Assembly: GCA_047967505.1 (NCBI GenBank)
Contig: CM106539.1
Strand: one strand, 5' to 3'
Source: Dipteris shenzhenensis
Taxonomy: Eukaryota > Polypodiophyta > Polypodiopsida > Gleicheniales
DNA length: 64,000 nucleotides
Numbering within the stretch: the stretch's first letter is position 1; each line of letters starts with the position of its first letter. Below the pieces are notes generated by a model. It worked only from the letters and a program-made list of their open reading frames with translations. It had not been told where the DNA came from and ran no database searches. Positions 21,370-33,830 of the stretch are shown piece after piece. Made by a program: the position numbers and the translations under genes.

Positions 21370-22257
21370 TTAGGTATTATCTATGACAAAATGACCTTCA
21401 TTTTGCAAATGATCTAGGCCTATTAGAGTTTGCAAAAATAGATTGGCATGCTTATAATCTAGTGTACTAATCGTATCAAAATTTCTAATGGTGAGGAAAC
21501 CATTAGTCGAGTTTGTAACTATAATCATCATATTCAGAAAGGTAGCTTTGGTACCCACAGTGATCCCATCCATTAGCTTGAACAAGTTCAAATTTGTGAT
21601 TTTATTTCCAAAGATGGAGGCATATATCCATTGGGTGTCTTCCCTATCATAAGGAAAAGCATCCAAAACATTGATCACACATATTTCATTCATGTACCTA
21701 AATGATGATTTAAATCTTTCTAGTGCTTGTAGATCTTGCTTACTCATTAGTTTTTAGATGAGCTGAAACTCAATCTAGAAGAAATAAATGTTCCACCAAA
21801 TTGGCGAATACATCAGCCCCATGGGTATACTTGCCACTTTTTTGAAAGTTCAATGTCAGGTTCCCCGATTGTAGATGCATATTTTTCAACAACCGATTAT
21901 TAGTATAGATTAGTAGATTTGCATCAAAATAAATATTGCCTCTTGGTCTAGATTTTCTCTATATAGGTTTCCAAGAATTTGTAATGACAATATATCCTTT
22001 TTGCGTATTCTGGAAAGTGGATGGTATGACCTTATGCAAGGTCCACTCAGCATCCAAGGGGAAGTTCTAGTAGTATTTCCCAATATCCACAATAAAGATA
22101 GATGGATCCTTGGTGCATTGAGGTCAATGCCATAAATTGAATTCATCGTCCAAAGTGGATCTGTGTCAATCTCATAGTCCTTGACAATTGTCCTACTTAA
22201 TGAATTCAACGCCTCTCTCAATGAAACCTGGCAAATGTTCAATGCTAGAGTAGTCAT
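21370..22257 (-). pseudogene. Unrecognised degenerate coding relic
   Basis: Two minus-strand frames of 115 codons (21910-22257) and 125 codons (21370-21747) read in order with ordinary globular composition, including WTMNSIYGIDLNAPRIHL and VLDAFPYDREDTQWIYASIF. Between them the reading SGKYTHGADVFANLVEHLF continues across stops, so this looks like one decayed gene. I do not recognise the family. A 447-bp DNA transposon sits about 225 bp upstream at 22484. Confidence 0.35.
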
Positions 22258-22475
22258 CCTTATAACCTCTAAGTAAATAAATGAGCGTGCATTAGTGATC
22301 CACTTGTGGTTTTGAATGTGGGCATTAGATAAGCATCAAGTACTCAAAAATCTTTTCCATAAGATCAAATTCATCATTTCTATGTTCAACCTACTCATCA
22401 TCTCTTGCCCTTGGATCAAGATGAAATTTGGGCTTTGGAGCCTAATTTTTGCTCGTCTAGAAATCATCTTTCCAC

Positions 22476-22938
22476 ATAGAAATCCCGGGGGATTCACAAG
22501 AGGAAACTTATGATATCACGTGAGTGTACAATAGGGGGGTTTTTTTCAATGAGGCATAAGCTTATACATTAGGGGTGGGGGGCCTTTTATTTTTTCCCAA
22601 TATTGAATTTAAGTTAGGGGGGCCATGCCGTATTTAAGAGGGGGGGACATACTATAGGCTACCTTGGATAACTAGTCCAAACAAGTTTGGTTTTGTGTAT
22701 GGTTTTAAATAGTCATAGGGAAAGTAATCTAAATTTTCTTATTGTGTGATCTAAATGCTTGAGAAAGAATGTAGATTTAAGGAAAGGGGGGACATAATAG
22801 AATTTTGGTGGTATCTTATAAGCTTAAATAGGGGTGTTTTATCATCCTACATGGATCTTAAATAGGGGGTTTTCTTGAAGTTCATGCACGCAGGTGACGT
22901 CCCCCTTTCATGAAGAGTGAATCCCCCGGGATAGAAAT
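22476..22938. mobile_element. Non-autonomous DNA transposon (447 bp) with 8-bp TSD
   Basis: The element spans 22484-22930. Its ends are perfect 14-bp inverted repeats: CCCGGGGGATTCAC at 22484-22497 and its exact complement at 22917-22930. The target duplication atagaaat is exact on both sides (22476-22483 and 22931-22938). An 8-bp duplication is characteristic of hAT-like and some P-like elements, but the terminal sequence is not a typical hAT CA...TG, so the superfamily is left open. There is no coding capacity. The interior is marked by repeated G runs (five to seven G) on the plus strand. Confidence 0.9.
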
Positions 22939-22939
22939 G

Positions 22940-24800
22940 CAGAATCATGGTTGATTTATCTATAGAAATAATAAAGGATGCTTCCAACAAAATACCGGTT
23001 CTCTCCTAGTTTCTTCATTATTCAAATTAATCAACTCGCCATCTTCAATTGGACCTTCCTTCTAAATAGTCTCTTTTTAGAAAAACCTGGTATAATCTCA
23101 AACTAGAGTCTCAAGGCACTCTCTTCTTTGCTTATTAATTGCAATGCTATCAACAATTTCACCCGCAATTGAATGATGGACTTAAGAGTCTCAATGAAGA
23201 TATTATTTATACAAGAGATATGGGTCAAACTCTTTTCTAACAAAACCTTTAGGTTATTCTCCTAAACAACACTTAACACTCATCGTGGCTACATGTTATA
23301 GGTTGCGATATAAGAAAGGTTCAAACTTATTATTAGTATGTTAATGGCAAACTATATCTTCATTTTAACAAATGTTTTTAACTAGCAAGTATTGATAGTT
23401 GGCATGTTATTGGAGAAAGCTAATGTCATTTCTTGGTGGGTGAGTCCTATGGATAATTGGATTGCCGAGCATGGGATTATTGAGGAAGCACAAAATTGTT
23501 TAAGGAGCAGAATTGAAGTTGCATAGAGTTTGGCATTAGCAAGGAGAGTGTATTTCATGATCAATACATGGTTGCTTGGAAATTGGATATGCTCACATTT
23601 CATTTTGTTAGTGCACACACGTATATGTGATATTGTTAGTACACAAGTATAGGTGAATGGATCCCAAAGAGCCATAACTATCATGGAAGCATGGTTTAGG
23701 TGATACTATGTTAGGTGCTGCTATGTTAAAATGTCTAGCAAGTACATGCCCACAAAAGCCATAAGACAGACACAACACAGTAAAAAACATAAAACTTGAC
23801 CCACCTACGAATTTAGGGACACCAAATCACACACACAAACAAGAAGACTAGAATCCCATGCACTAAAAGCACCCAAGACAACTAAAACACATATCAAGCA
23901 TCACAAACAAGCCAAACACTCAACACACAAAGGTCAAGCCATGTAGTGCACATATGATAATCAACAAAGAAAATAAAAACCACACATGTCACAATCACAC
24001 AAAGCTTAGAATACACAAGAAGGTACACACCAGGCCACGCCAAGAAACAAAAAAAAAGAGGAGGCTAGATGGATCTCTTTCATCAAGAAAATAATGTGCA
24101 TTTGATAAGTATTCGATGAGAGATCGATTGTCTCTCCTATCATCATTCTCAAAGCCATTAGAGATCACTTTAATGTGGAAGGTATAGGGTACTCGTTTAA
24201 AGATAAATCAACCCTTTGATAGAATTTACAATGGTTGTTTCAAACTTGGCAAATAAGCTAGTGCTAGACGATGACAACATCCGTATGCATGCAATGCAAG
24301 CACTAGCCTCTTGAAGATCTAAGTAGGTAATGGTAATATTAGGGGCAAACTTGTTATCATGGTTATCCTCTCTCATGATTTATTGGCCCTCCCCCTTCCC
24401 TCCCCTTGTCCCGCTGGTCCTAAAGGCTCTTGGTAGAACTTCTATGGAAGTGTTGAAGGTTGGTGCAAGGTATTTGACAATTCCTCTAGACTGTAAGGTG
24501 CGGTTCTAATGCACTCAAGAGTTCCAGAATGCACCGGCTTAAACCGGCTTGGCCTGTCTTCAATTGAGATGGGAGAGGCGTAGAGCACGTCTCTAAGACC
24601 CTCTGACAGCACGACATCCTAGTCGATGAGTGGAATGCAGGACCGAAATCCTCAAAATGTGTAAAGCTGGGCTAGCAGTCCAATGCTAGAGGTTGCTACT
24701 ACTGATGCAGTGCAATGTGAATGCCGCTGAGAGCGGGAGGCGCTCTTAATACCTTACCATGTGAACTAAGGGTAGGTATGAACGATGGTTAAGTAAAGGT
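22940..24800. other. Non-coding stretch upstream of FAM133-like gene
   Basis: No gene recognised. From about 23820 to 24050 the plus strand is rich in CACA/ACAA words. The last few hundred bases are richer in GC and probably include the promoter of the gene starting at 24873. Confidence 0.45.
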
Positions 24801-24820
24801 GGCTTAGTTTCCTTTTCCTC

Positions 24821-24830
24821 TAATATATAA
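24821..24830 (+). promoter_or_regulatory. Candidate TATA box of FAM133-like gene
   Basis: The sequence taatatataa lies 43 bp before the ATG of the spliced gene, followed by a pyrimidine-rich stretch. A TATA box this close implies a very short 5' untranslated region, so the real start site may lie elsewhere. Confidence 0.35.
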
Positions 24831-24872
24831 TCCCCATCTCTACCCTGCATTTCTGCTCTGCGGATTTCCAAC

Positions 24873-27581
24873 ATGGGGAAGAACCAGGCTTACAAGGCTA
24901 TACAGCGATCGAAGATGGCCTCCCCTTCCGCCACCGGTGGCGTTGAAGATGCTGAAGATGGAATGGTGTGTCCCCTTCCATATCTCCCTGTTGTTTTTGT
25001 TTAGATTGCTTATCGATTTGATTAGGTCTTTTGCATGCTTCTCCTTTGGATACTTGCGCTGTTCTCAATTTATTCCTTTGCTTCAGAAATTGCGCGATTA
25101 TCTTCAGCATTACAGCCAATTTTGTGAAAGAATATGAACAGCTACTAACAAGCCTGCCACAGACGGATGGATCATTTCATTCACCAGAGTGGCATGCTGC
25201 CCGCTTGGCAAGCCTTCAGACTTCCCACACTATCACTTGGGAGGAGTACAAGAAAAGACAAAAGGTATCCATTTTTATTGTCTTAGTGAATTGGGGATAA
25301 AGAGCACAATTAGTAGTCTGGTGCCTAATGGGTCTGTGTTATCAACATGGGATGTGTGGTCGCTAGTTTAGCTGGTGAAATTCTGGTGCAAAACATGGAT
25401 GTAGGAGGAAGCTAGGAGGAAGGAGGAGCAAGAGGACAATGAAGTTCGGCTGATGAGGGAATATCGAGCTCAGCTTGACGCAGAACGGGCACACAAGCTT
25501 TCGCGTGGTGTTAATCATGCTGGCAAGCGGGCAGCCTCTGAAGGTTGTAACTAGTAGTAGTAAACATTTTAAGCAAGGCTGATTGAAGGGCTCTTATTGT
25601 TCATTTTCGCCTCTCACATGGACGCGTGTTTTGCAGGGAGGAAGGAGAAAGACAAGAAAAGGAAGGTAAATTACTTCATTGAGCTCATGGGCACAAGTTC
25701 GAGCTTGTATCCTCTTTCAAAATCATTAAACAATATATTGTGTGTTGTTAGTCCTGAAAGCCATGCCAAAATCAAAGCTCACGGTTAGCAAGTGGTTCTT
25801 CACTGGTATTGGCGTTGCCAGGCGTAGATATAAGTATGCTATGTATATTACCCTCTTAAGGGGGTAGCTGGTGGCTTTTCACCACCTGCAGGAGCCTTTG
25901 GACTGCTCCTTGCTGTGTGGCTCCAGCAAGCGAACCTGCTCCTCTGGCCCTTGTGTTTCTTCGTTCAGAAAGAAATGTAAAGCCCTTCTTGAGCCACTCA
26001 GGCTTGATACCTCTGCTTTAGTGCCATAAAATGATGAGATTTAAGAAGAATAAAAGCGCAGAAGCAAGTGGAGGGTTTGCATTGTAGGAGGGGACTTACT
26101 CCTTGGCATGTCTGATATTGAGAAGCTGGCTTTTGAATCATTGGCTAAGTCTTGGAGCGATCTTTGTTTAGCTCACTGACTGAACAACACAAGCATATCT
26201 CTTTTTAGCACATCTAATTCAAGTTTTTCTGCTGTTTTTCTCAAGTTTCTGTTGTGTAAGGATTTACAACTGAAAAAATAATTCAGGTGCTCGAAGCTTG
26301 TCTCCGTCCCTCAGCATGGTTTGTTGCCTAGGCAAAGCAGCTAACAGTTAGTCATGACCTGCAATGCTCAAACTAACGGCAACTTGACACCCCATTATGC
26401 TGCCTGTTTGCCAAAGCTGCTTTCTTAAGTACTGACACTAAATGTAATTGCTAAACATGTCTCTCAACTTGTATAATCATAGCTTTTTCTAAGGGAATGT
26501 AGTGGCGTCATTTTCCTTGTGCGCCTTTTGGGAATATTGTCAGAGTCCTATTGAGCATGGCAGAACATCCCCTGCGGTATTTGATAAGTACGTTGCAAAT
26601 CATCATTATCCATGGGCCATATTATATTTTCTGTTTGAATTTGAACATTCTAGTGCTGCAGGTTTGAAGATTTGCTACACAGCTTAAATGCAGCGGATAG
26701 TATGTACATATCTTACACACATCTAGTTTTTATTTTGTGTCAAGTTACAAGCATAATGAGGGGAGGCTTTGTACACCAAAATACTAAGTCACTTAATTGC
26801 ATGGCATGCTGATTTGGGATTTTTATGTTCTTCCATCTCTATATCTTCTGTTTTCTAGGGTTGCCATTTGCTTATATCCTTATGACAATGAATAGTTGCC
26901 GATTTTGGACCTCCGGGTTCTCAGCACTTGATTGCTGACCTTGTGACAATATACGGTCACCGATTTTGGCCTCCAGATTCTATGCAAAATTTTGCACTTG
27001 ATTGCTGACGATATATATATGTACGTATGTATGTGTGTGTGGTATGTATTTATGTATGCTTTGTTTCAGTGCTCAAAACACCTCATTCAGTCTCCCTATA
27101 AGTGATATAGCTATAATGTTTTGTTTCAATGCTCAAACATCTCATTCAGTCTTCCTATAAGTGATATAGCTATAAAGAACAATAGAATAATGAACAGCAA
27201 GAGGAACAGTGTCTTCTTTTGTTGTGTGCACATGACTAAAGTATAAGTGGAATAAAAAAGAGAAACATGCTTAGAGAGAAGAGGATGCACACTTGAAATC
27301 CAACTCATCGGATCTTTGGCTCCAATGTTTGTGGGTTGCAGAATTCAGAAACGAAGCGCAAGTACAGCAGCGAATGCCAGTCTGACTCAGAAGTGTCCAA
27401 TGAGAAAGACAAAAAGGGATTGCTAAGAAAAGACAGGCAGAGCTCCAAGGGAGACAAAAAAGGGAGAAAGCATAAAAATCGCAGGAAGTTGTCTCAATCC
27501 GGTGCTAATGCAGCCTCCTGTGCTGACAAGGAACATGGGCCTGTACCTCTATCTTTTTATTTTGATACTTGTAAATCATAA
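24873..27581 (+). CDS. FAM133-like Lys/Ser-rich protein, five exons
   Basis: Exons, all bounded by GT-AG introns: 24873-24965, 25163-25264, 25405-25543, 25637-25665 and 27342-27581, totalling 603 nt for 200 residues plus stop. Phases are consistent throughout (0, 0, 1, 0). The protein starts MGKNQAYKAIQRSK, has an acidic EDAEDG linker, then DGSFHSPEWHAARLASLQTS, TWEEYKKRQK and LMREYRAQLDAERAHKL, and ends in a Lys/Ser-rich nuclear-type tail (GDKKGRKHKNRRK). This arrangement matches a small conserved plant family usually labelled FAM133-like or uncharacterised; I know no biochemical function for it. The strongly basic tail suggests nuclear localisation (inference). The final exon is the least certain: the tail after KEHGPVPL is not Lys/Ser-rich, so the real transcript may splice on further. 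Intron 4 is 1.7 kb and repeat-bearing. This is one of two apparently intact genes in the window. Confidence 0.82.
27059..27177. repeat. 60-bp tandem duplication inside intron 4
   Basis: Two units of about 60 bp (27059-27118 and 27119-27177) share tataagtgatatagctataa and differ at a handful of sites. They lie about 165 bp before the 3' splice site of intron 4. Confidence 0.85.
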
Positions 27582-27995
27582 GTTCACTACTTAAACACAA
27601 GATTGTTTTGACAGATGGTTGGTTTATTGGATGGCCAAGTGGATGCCCCTGTTAGGGAACATACTATGGGATACACATGTTTTTACTGATTGATTCCAAT
27701 TTTCACAGAAAATTGGACTGTATGTGTCCTGACACTAGTCATTTGGAGCAGTGTTTCTGACTCATTCAGATTGCATGTTCCAACTTTTGTATATTTGATG
27801 GCGTTTTTCATTTTAATATTATCTGAAAATCTGCCTTGCTTCTTTAAGAAATAAAAAGCCTAAATCAATTTTTTGCATCTGCTAACGATGCACCATACAC
27901 GAGGCTATTTACCATACGATTGCAGTTGTTTGTCGTTATTCCGTTGCTTGTCATGTAATTCTGGTGGCAGGGGGCTGCTTGTCCTGTAATCTGGT

Positions 27996-28037
<42 letters not shown>

Positions 28038-29000
28038 TTTATTGCTGTTATTGGGAAGATTTTGTTTCTTGATTTGCTTGTTTATTTTTGCTTAGTCACC
28101 TTCTTCCTTTCTTGTTTTCTTTCTCTCTTGTTTATTGGACATATTTTAGTAAGTAGTGGGTTTGCCCAAGAGACTCTGCGGTCCTTTAGAAACCCAGTAT
28201 AGCTGCTTATGCTTGGGCACTGATGACGACATAAGTGTTGCTTTGCTTGCTAAGTATGTCTTCCTTTTTTTTTTCAAAAAAGTTGTTGCTACCTCTTTTT
28301 CTTCTCTTTCGTTTTCTCTTTTATTTTCTGTGTAGATTTTTTGGTGGCAGGGGGCTGCTTGTAATGTGGTAACAGGCATCAATCTCCCAGAAAAGAGGCA
28401 GTGACTTGTCAGAAAAGAAGCAGGGACTTCTTTTCAGAGAACCCATTCACTGCTCGGGATCTTTGTTTGTTGAATCAAATTCTTAAGAATACTCGTGATT
28501 TGTCTTATACGAGTCACATATCGGCACTAGACTAATGGGTCAACAATCCAGGTCGGAGTAGGGAGAATGGTTCAGGATCATAGTGACTTAGTCTCAGGGC
28601 AGATATCTGCGTCCGGTCGAGACAGCCATCCACAAAAGCAATCCGGACCTGGGTCAATGCCGCTGTTTCTGATTTATAGGTGTTGTACATCATTTATTGA
28701 TTTGACTTGATATAAACCCTCATTTTTCCCCTCTCAAAAAAAAAAGTGAAAAATATGCACCCAACTTTTTTAAAAAAGAGCTTTTCTGGCAAGGTTACCG
28801 CCAAAAATTGCACTGCAGTGTGATTTTCTGGGAAGAGGTATATGAAAAAGAGTATGAACTCACATAATATCTCTGCGTCAAGGTACATGAAGAATCACCA
28901 AACTTTCAACACGTTTTCAAAGGGGGTTCTTGAAGAGAAAAACTGGCTGTCAAATGGGTACACACTACTTGCATCTATCAGTACAAATCTCCAGAAGAGC
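27582..29000. other. 3' flank of FAM133-like gene, with (AG)n tract
   Basis: Probably includes the 3' untranslated region. An (AG)n microsatellite lies at 27999-28030. The word ggtggcagggggctgcttgt appears near 27964 and again near 28343. No gene was recognised in either strand. Confidence 0.45.
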
Positions 29001-29010
29001 AAAGTTCACC

Positions 29011-30480
29011 CTAAAACTCATGAACACAATACAATCTTGCGCTTTTCAATCTTTGAAATAATCTTACAGGCACGGTGGCAGTCATTACACATCCGGAGAT
29101 TCTTTGTAACTCGAATGGTTGTCCCTTTTGGAGTACAAAGAAGCCCAAACGATATGGCCAGTTTTTCAGAGTGTCAACTTCCTTATCCTTGTCAGACACT
29201 GGCTGCAGCACCAACCCCAACTGTGGTACAAATCCTTCTTCCTTCATCAGCGTCACCGATCTCTCCAAATTAGCATATATATTCTCAGTTTCAGAATGAA
29301 CTCATGCATGCTGTTGTTGGCCTCAATCCAGGCTGTCCCGGGCTTCTGCCATGCACTCAAACATTGTATCAGCTCCTGTATTTGATATACATTATCCCAC
29401 AAGTCAGCATCTGCATAGAAGTTAGACACGAGAACACGCCCAGCAGGACTATCGGGATCCAACTTCACAACTTGATCTAAGCATTGCCTTCCTAATTCAA
29501 CATTACCATAAATTTTGCAGGCAGCTAATATAGATAGCCACCCATTGACATTTGACAGAACTGGCGCAGTTTGGAGCAGCTCTTCAGCTTCCTGTAGGCA
29601 TCCTGCACCACATAGAAGGTCCACCATGCAGGTCAAATGCCCCACACTCGGTGTGATGCCATAATCTTCTTTCATAGTTTTGAAAAGAAAACGACCTTCA
29701 TCGAGTCCGTCAGCACGACTGCAGGCAGATGGCAGGTTGGTATAAATGACACCATTTGGCTTCAGGCCCTGTCCTCACATGTCCTCCAGACATTGGCTTG
29801 CAAGCAACAAGTTGCCATGCTGAGCATATCCTCCAATCAAAGCACCCCAAGACATAAAGCCTGTATTTGGCAATTCATCAAATACCTTGCATGCCTCATC
29901 CAGGTCATCACATCTGAATGGCCAGATCCGCCGACTCAAATCCCATTCTGATAATCTGACTATGAATCAGGTTGCCCTGACCTAATGCACCTATAAAAGC
30001 ACTTACTTTCAAGATGCATGAGAAAGTGAACTTGTCTGGCTTTATACCCTGGTGTTACATCTCCTCAAAAAAGTTCCAGAGCTGGAAGACCATGCCCAAG
30101 ATCAGTATAACCTGCCTCCCATGAAACCCAACTTCGGTTGGGCAATTCATTAAACACTTTACGCGCCTCCCCTATACTCTTGCATTTAGCATACATGTCA
30201 ATAAGGGTAAAGGAAACCACCATATCTGATTCACGTCCAATGTTAATAATCTGCTTGTGTATCACTTTACCCTGCTCTATGGCACCTATGCTCCCACATG
30301 CTTTCATGATACTCAACGAAGTTGCTCGATCAGGCTTTACACCCTCCACAAGCATTTTTTCAAAAATTTACAAGTGCACATAAATGAGACTTTGGTGGGC
30401 TTAATGCCCTAAAGTTGCATTCTTTCAAAAAGTTCAAGAGCGAAAGCACCTTGACCATGGTGTACATATCCCACTAGTGT
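29011..30480 (-). pseudogene. PPR-DYW protein pseudogene, 5' truncated
   Basis: Read on the minus strand, 30065-30355 encodes P-L-S repeats (IMKACGSIGAIEQGKVIHKQ, then LIDMYAKCKSIGEARKVFNE). Across stops and frame changes, 29675-29253 encodes the E region (VDLLCGAGCLQEAEELL, WLSILAACKIYGNVELG, PGTAWIEANNSMHEFIL). After a further frameshift, 29268-29011 keeps the beginning of a DYW domain (LMKEEGFVPQLGLVLQPVSD) but not its CxxCH zinc site in frame. The gene was thus a DYW-type editing factor and is dead: at least one stop, several frameshifts, and no 5' end. It is not a recent copy of the intact PPR gene at 9.9-12.7 kb, which lacks a DYW domain. Confidence 0.8.
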
Positions 30481-33400
30481 GAAGAGAACCACAAGGATGA
30501 CCATGGCTGTTGGAAAGAAATACAAAAATGAAAACAAGATGACATGAGGGACATTATAAAAACCTTTGTAGGACTAAAATATATCCAATCGTACAAATTC
30601 AGATTTTTGTTGTTCTAGAGTCCAAATTTCTGCAATGAAAATAAAAGAAAAAACAAAAGAGAAGAAAAATAAGCTAACAATTTTTTTTGGAAAGCAGAAG
30701 GTAGGCATACCTAGCAAGTAAAGCAATGCTTATGTCGTCATCAATGCCCAAGCATAAGCAGCTATCCTTGGTTTCCAAAGATGTGGGCATTTGTTCGCCC
30801 CTTGCCTCCTCATAGACTCCCTTAAAAGTGTCTAAAGGTCTAGTTTAGGCTAATGTCCCTAGTCAACGGGAGGTTGTGAATTCCAACCTCTTCTTTGTAG
30901 AGGATTTAAGAAAAGTTTGCAAACCGCAAGATTGTCAACTTACAACAAGATCAATTTCACATGGTGATGCTTAAATGCGCATGAAGATAGTACATTCCTT
31001 GATCTGTGATGTGGCTATCTCATGTTCTAAAAACTTGTCATTAAGATTCATTACAGCAAGGGGTAAGAAGAAAGCATCATACCACACTGACAAATGGCTA
31101 GCTCATCCACAAAGAAAAACTTTTCGTGATGACATGTGCACACCACTTGTCGAGCAAGACACACACACATAGCACTCACAGACGTGTAACTTGGTTTGGT
31201 GAACATTTCCATCTTAGTGAGCTTTTTGCTAAAAGAGTGCAAAATTTCACAAGCCTAGCTCATTATGAACCCCACTTGAAGAAATGTTGACTTTGCATAC
31301 GCTTAACTGTTCACCCCTTTTTTAGAAGCATTTAGAATACAAAATATTATTTGGTCCAATCTCTTTACTTGATTGAATCTAATATTAGTAAATCCCTTAC
31401 CGTACAAATTGAACCACGCCTCCCTGTTACAGGATCTGTGCCAAGTCAACCGGCTTCAGGGCACATCCATTGGCACCTTACGGGTCGTGCATAATCACCC
31501 AGTATACAAGGCCAGCCTCAGTCTATAATCCGGTTGACAAGCAATAACCAACATCCCACATCTAATGAGATCGTCCAAAATCTGCATGGTGAACAAGCAT
31601 AACTTGAAAGGTCCTAAATCGGGTCAAGTTCCATAAAAAGTAAGTTAACTGCAAGCGTGTGGGGAGATCAGTCATAGTGAAGCGCTGATATGTGAAGAAC
31701 AGTCAACCCATAAAAGGTTGCTGTCCCAACTGGACCCGGATCCTATCCCGCCTCAGATTCTCGTCCTGCCCTGGATTTTGTCAGTAATTTTCTTTGAGAA
31801 TTTTTCGAAGGGGGAGGCCTTAAATAATTTTCTTTGAGAATTTTTAGAAGGGGGAGGCCTTTTAAGGCCATTTCACTTTTTTTCGGCACCTCACTGGCAT
31901 CAATATTTCAGAGGGCTTGACTTTTTGCTCCTAGCTTGGAATCCATAGCTTTCTAAACCAAATGGACAAGCACATTTTGCTCTTTACGGAGATATTTCAA
32001 TTAGAACTTTTGAGCAACTTGGTCGGTAGTGGCATTAGCAAACCTGTTGTCAAGTGTGCACAAGACATATTTGTGCAGCCCAGTGCTTCTGTAATCATCA
32101 GGATGACAGAAGCACGTGTGTTTGATGGGAATAACTTCCATATCTGGGCTAGATGGAGTCAAACTTAAGCATGCTACTAATCTTTTCTATGAGCTTTGAA
32201 AAACATCCTCAAGCTAGGAGATCACATCATGTTTCTCCGTGTCCTTTACTGCATTGCTACTCCAAGTACCATTTTCTTGGTGCATGCGTAAATCTTGCTA
32301 ATCAAATAAGTTACACAGCCGTAGAAGATTGTCAACAATTCATGATCAAGTTTATCTTGATCCTCTGCTGTGAATTTTCACGCCCTTGACAAGATAACAT
32401 CATAGTCTTAGAAGCTAGTGAAGCAAAGCAAGTCCAATGAAGTAAAGAAGCAGATACATCAAAGCAATTAGAGCAAGGTTAGTGAAGTAGAGCAGCAACG
32501 CAAGTTCGAAACAAAGAATAAGAATGCAGTGAAGAAAGCAACAATAAGAACCAGAGTAACAAAGACAAGAAACCGGAGTAAAGCAAGAAGTAGTGGACCA
32601 ATAAAGCACAATGAATCAAAGCAACTAGTAGCAAGAAGAAAGACACAACGATGGACAAATAGTCAACAAAATAGATAATGTGGATTGATGTATCAATGAT
32701 TGGATTGCAAATGTCTTCGGCATCTTACTTTCTTGGTCAAATCAAAAGTCCTTTGTCCTTCTTTTCTTTGGTTCTTGTTGACAAATTAAAATAAAACATG
32801 TAGTGGATCACTGAAATTTGGAGATGGATCCTTGAAATCAAACTCTGTCTCCAAAAATTATGTGCTTTGTGTTGCCATGGCTTTGAAGCTTCTCAATGCC
32901 CTTAGGAAGTCACAGAATTTGCATTTGCATCTTCTTCAACTATGCTGCAACGAATTGCGCATGTATTTCTCTCATGTCGTGTCTTCCATATATGCTTTTC
33001 GATTGCAAGACTTTCAAATCCTTTGGAATAGTCTACGAATCATAGTTTAACGTTGTAGTAGTTCCAACTCATCTACTATCATCTTGATAGCAACCCGCAA
33101 AAGTCCACAGCTCCGTTTATGCAAGTTTTCTTTCCTTGTAGCAAAATTGATCACCCGTAGTCTTTCTTCATCCATTTGTACTAGGAGAGGTGGGATTTTG
33201 AGAAGACATAGGAGACTCTTTAATGATAAAATTTGTAGTCTATTGCCTTAGATATGTGCTTGACTATCTAATTGACATGAGCAATTAATTGACCTTAGGC
33301 AGGAGGGAATTAAATGTGTAGCTGGTGTGTAGTTTCACCTACTTATCTAACATTGGAGGAATGTACATTACTGTCTGTCTCTATGCAAGAGCTTGTTGCT

Positions 33401-33830
33401 CATAGATTTCTTCTAATATACATATGAATCGATGGGAAGCTGAATAAATAAGGTTTTAGATAGCATAGCTTCACCTATTAATGTTGAAAGAAAAATGAAG
33501 TTATGAATTCAAGCTTGATTGGCTAGTCTCCATGAAAGTACCTTGGTAGCTTCCCCTATCATAGCTTTCGATGTGCACATCAAGCAAGATGTTCTGATTG
33601 CATAGATTGCTGAAAAGGAAACCCATTAGAGGCTCTTTATTTGCCTACCACTCTCGCTCTTGGAGGATCCACAATCTTAGAGTTTTCTTGAACAATAAGT
33701 TTACTGTCTTCAAAACATTATATACCAACATAGTCTTATTATGTATGGGGGGACAGTCCAGTTTCTTGAAATTTCGCATCTCAACAGCTTAGGGGATGGT
33801 ATTTGGAATGCATGAATGGGATAGATATCC
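30480..33830. other. Non-coding stretch with minor repeats
   Basis: No gene recognised. At about 31790-31862 a roughly 42-bp unit with the core ttttctttgagaattttt and gaagggggaggcctt is tandemly duplicated. At 32400-32640 the plus strand is purine-rich with many agcaa/aagca words. A frame at 31962-32168 contains FDGNNFHIWARW, faintly like Copia gag, but too short to call. Confidence 0.45.

Noticed and set aside
25597-25788. 63-codon ORF within the FAM133-like gene
   Set aside because: It runs through exon 4 into intron 4; the exon is used in the same frame only from 25637 to 25665.
30860-30900. ggttgtgaattccaacc, B-box-like, possible tRNA-derived SINE
   Set aside because: No A box and no SINE tail or target duplication recognised; an imperfect palindrome explains the look.
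31962-32168. FDGNNFHIWARW as Copia gag start
   Set aside because: Only one short motif; no UBN2 core downstream and no LTR nearby.
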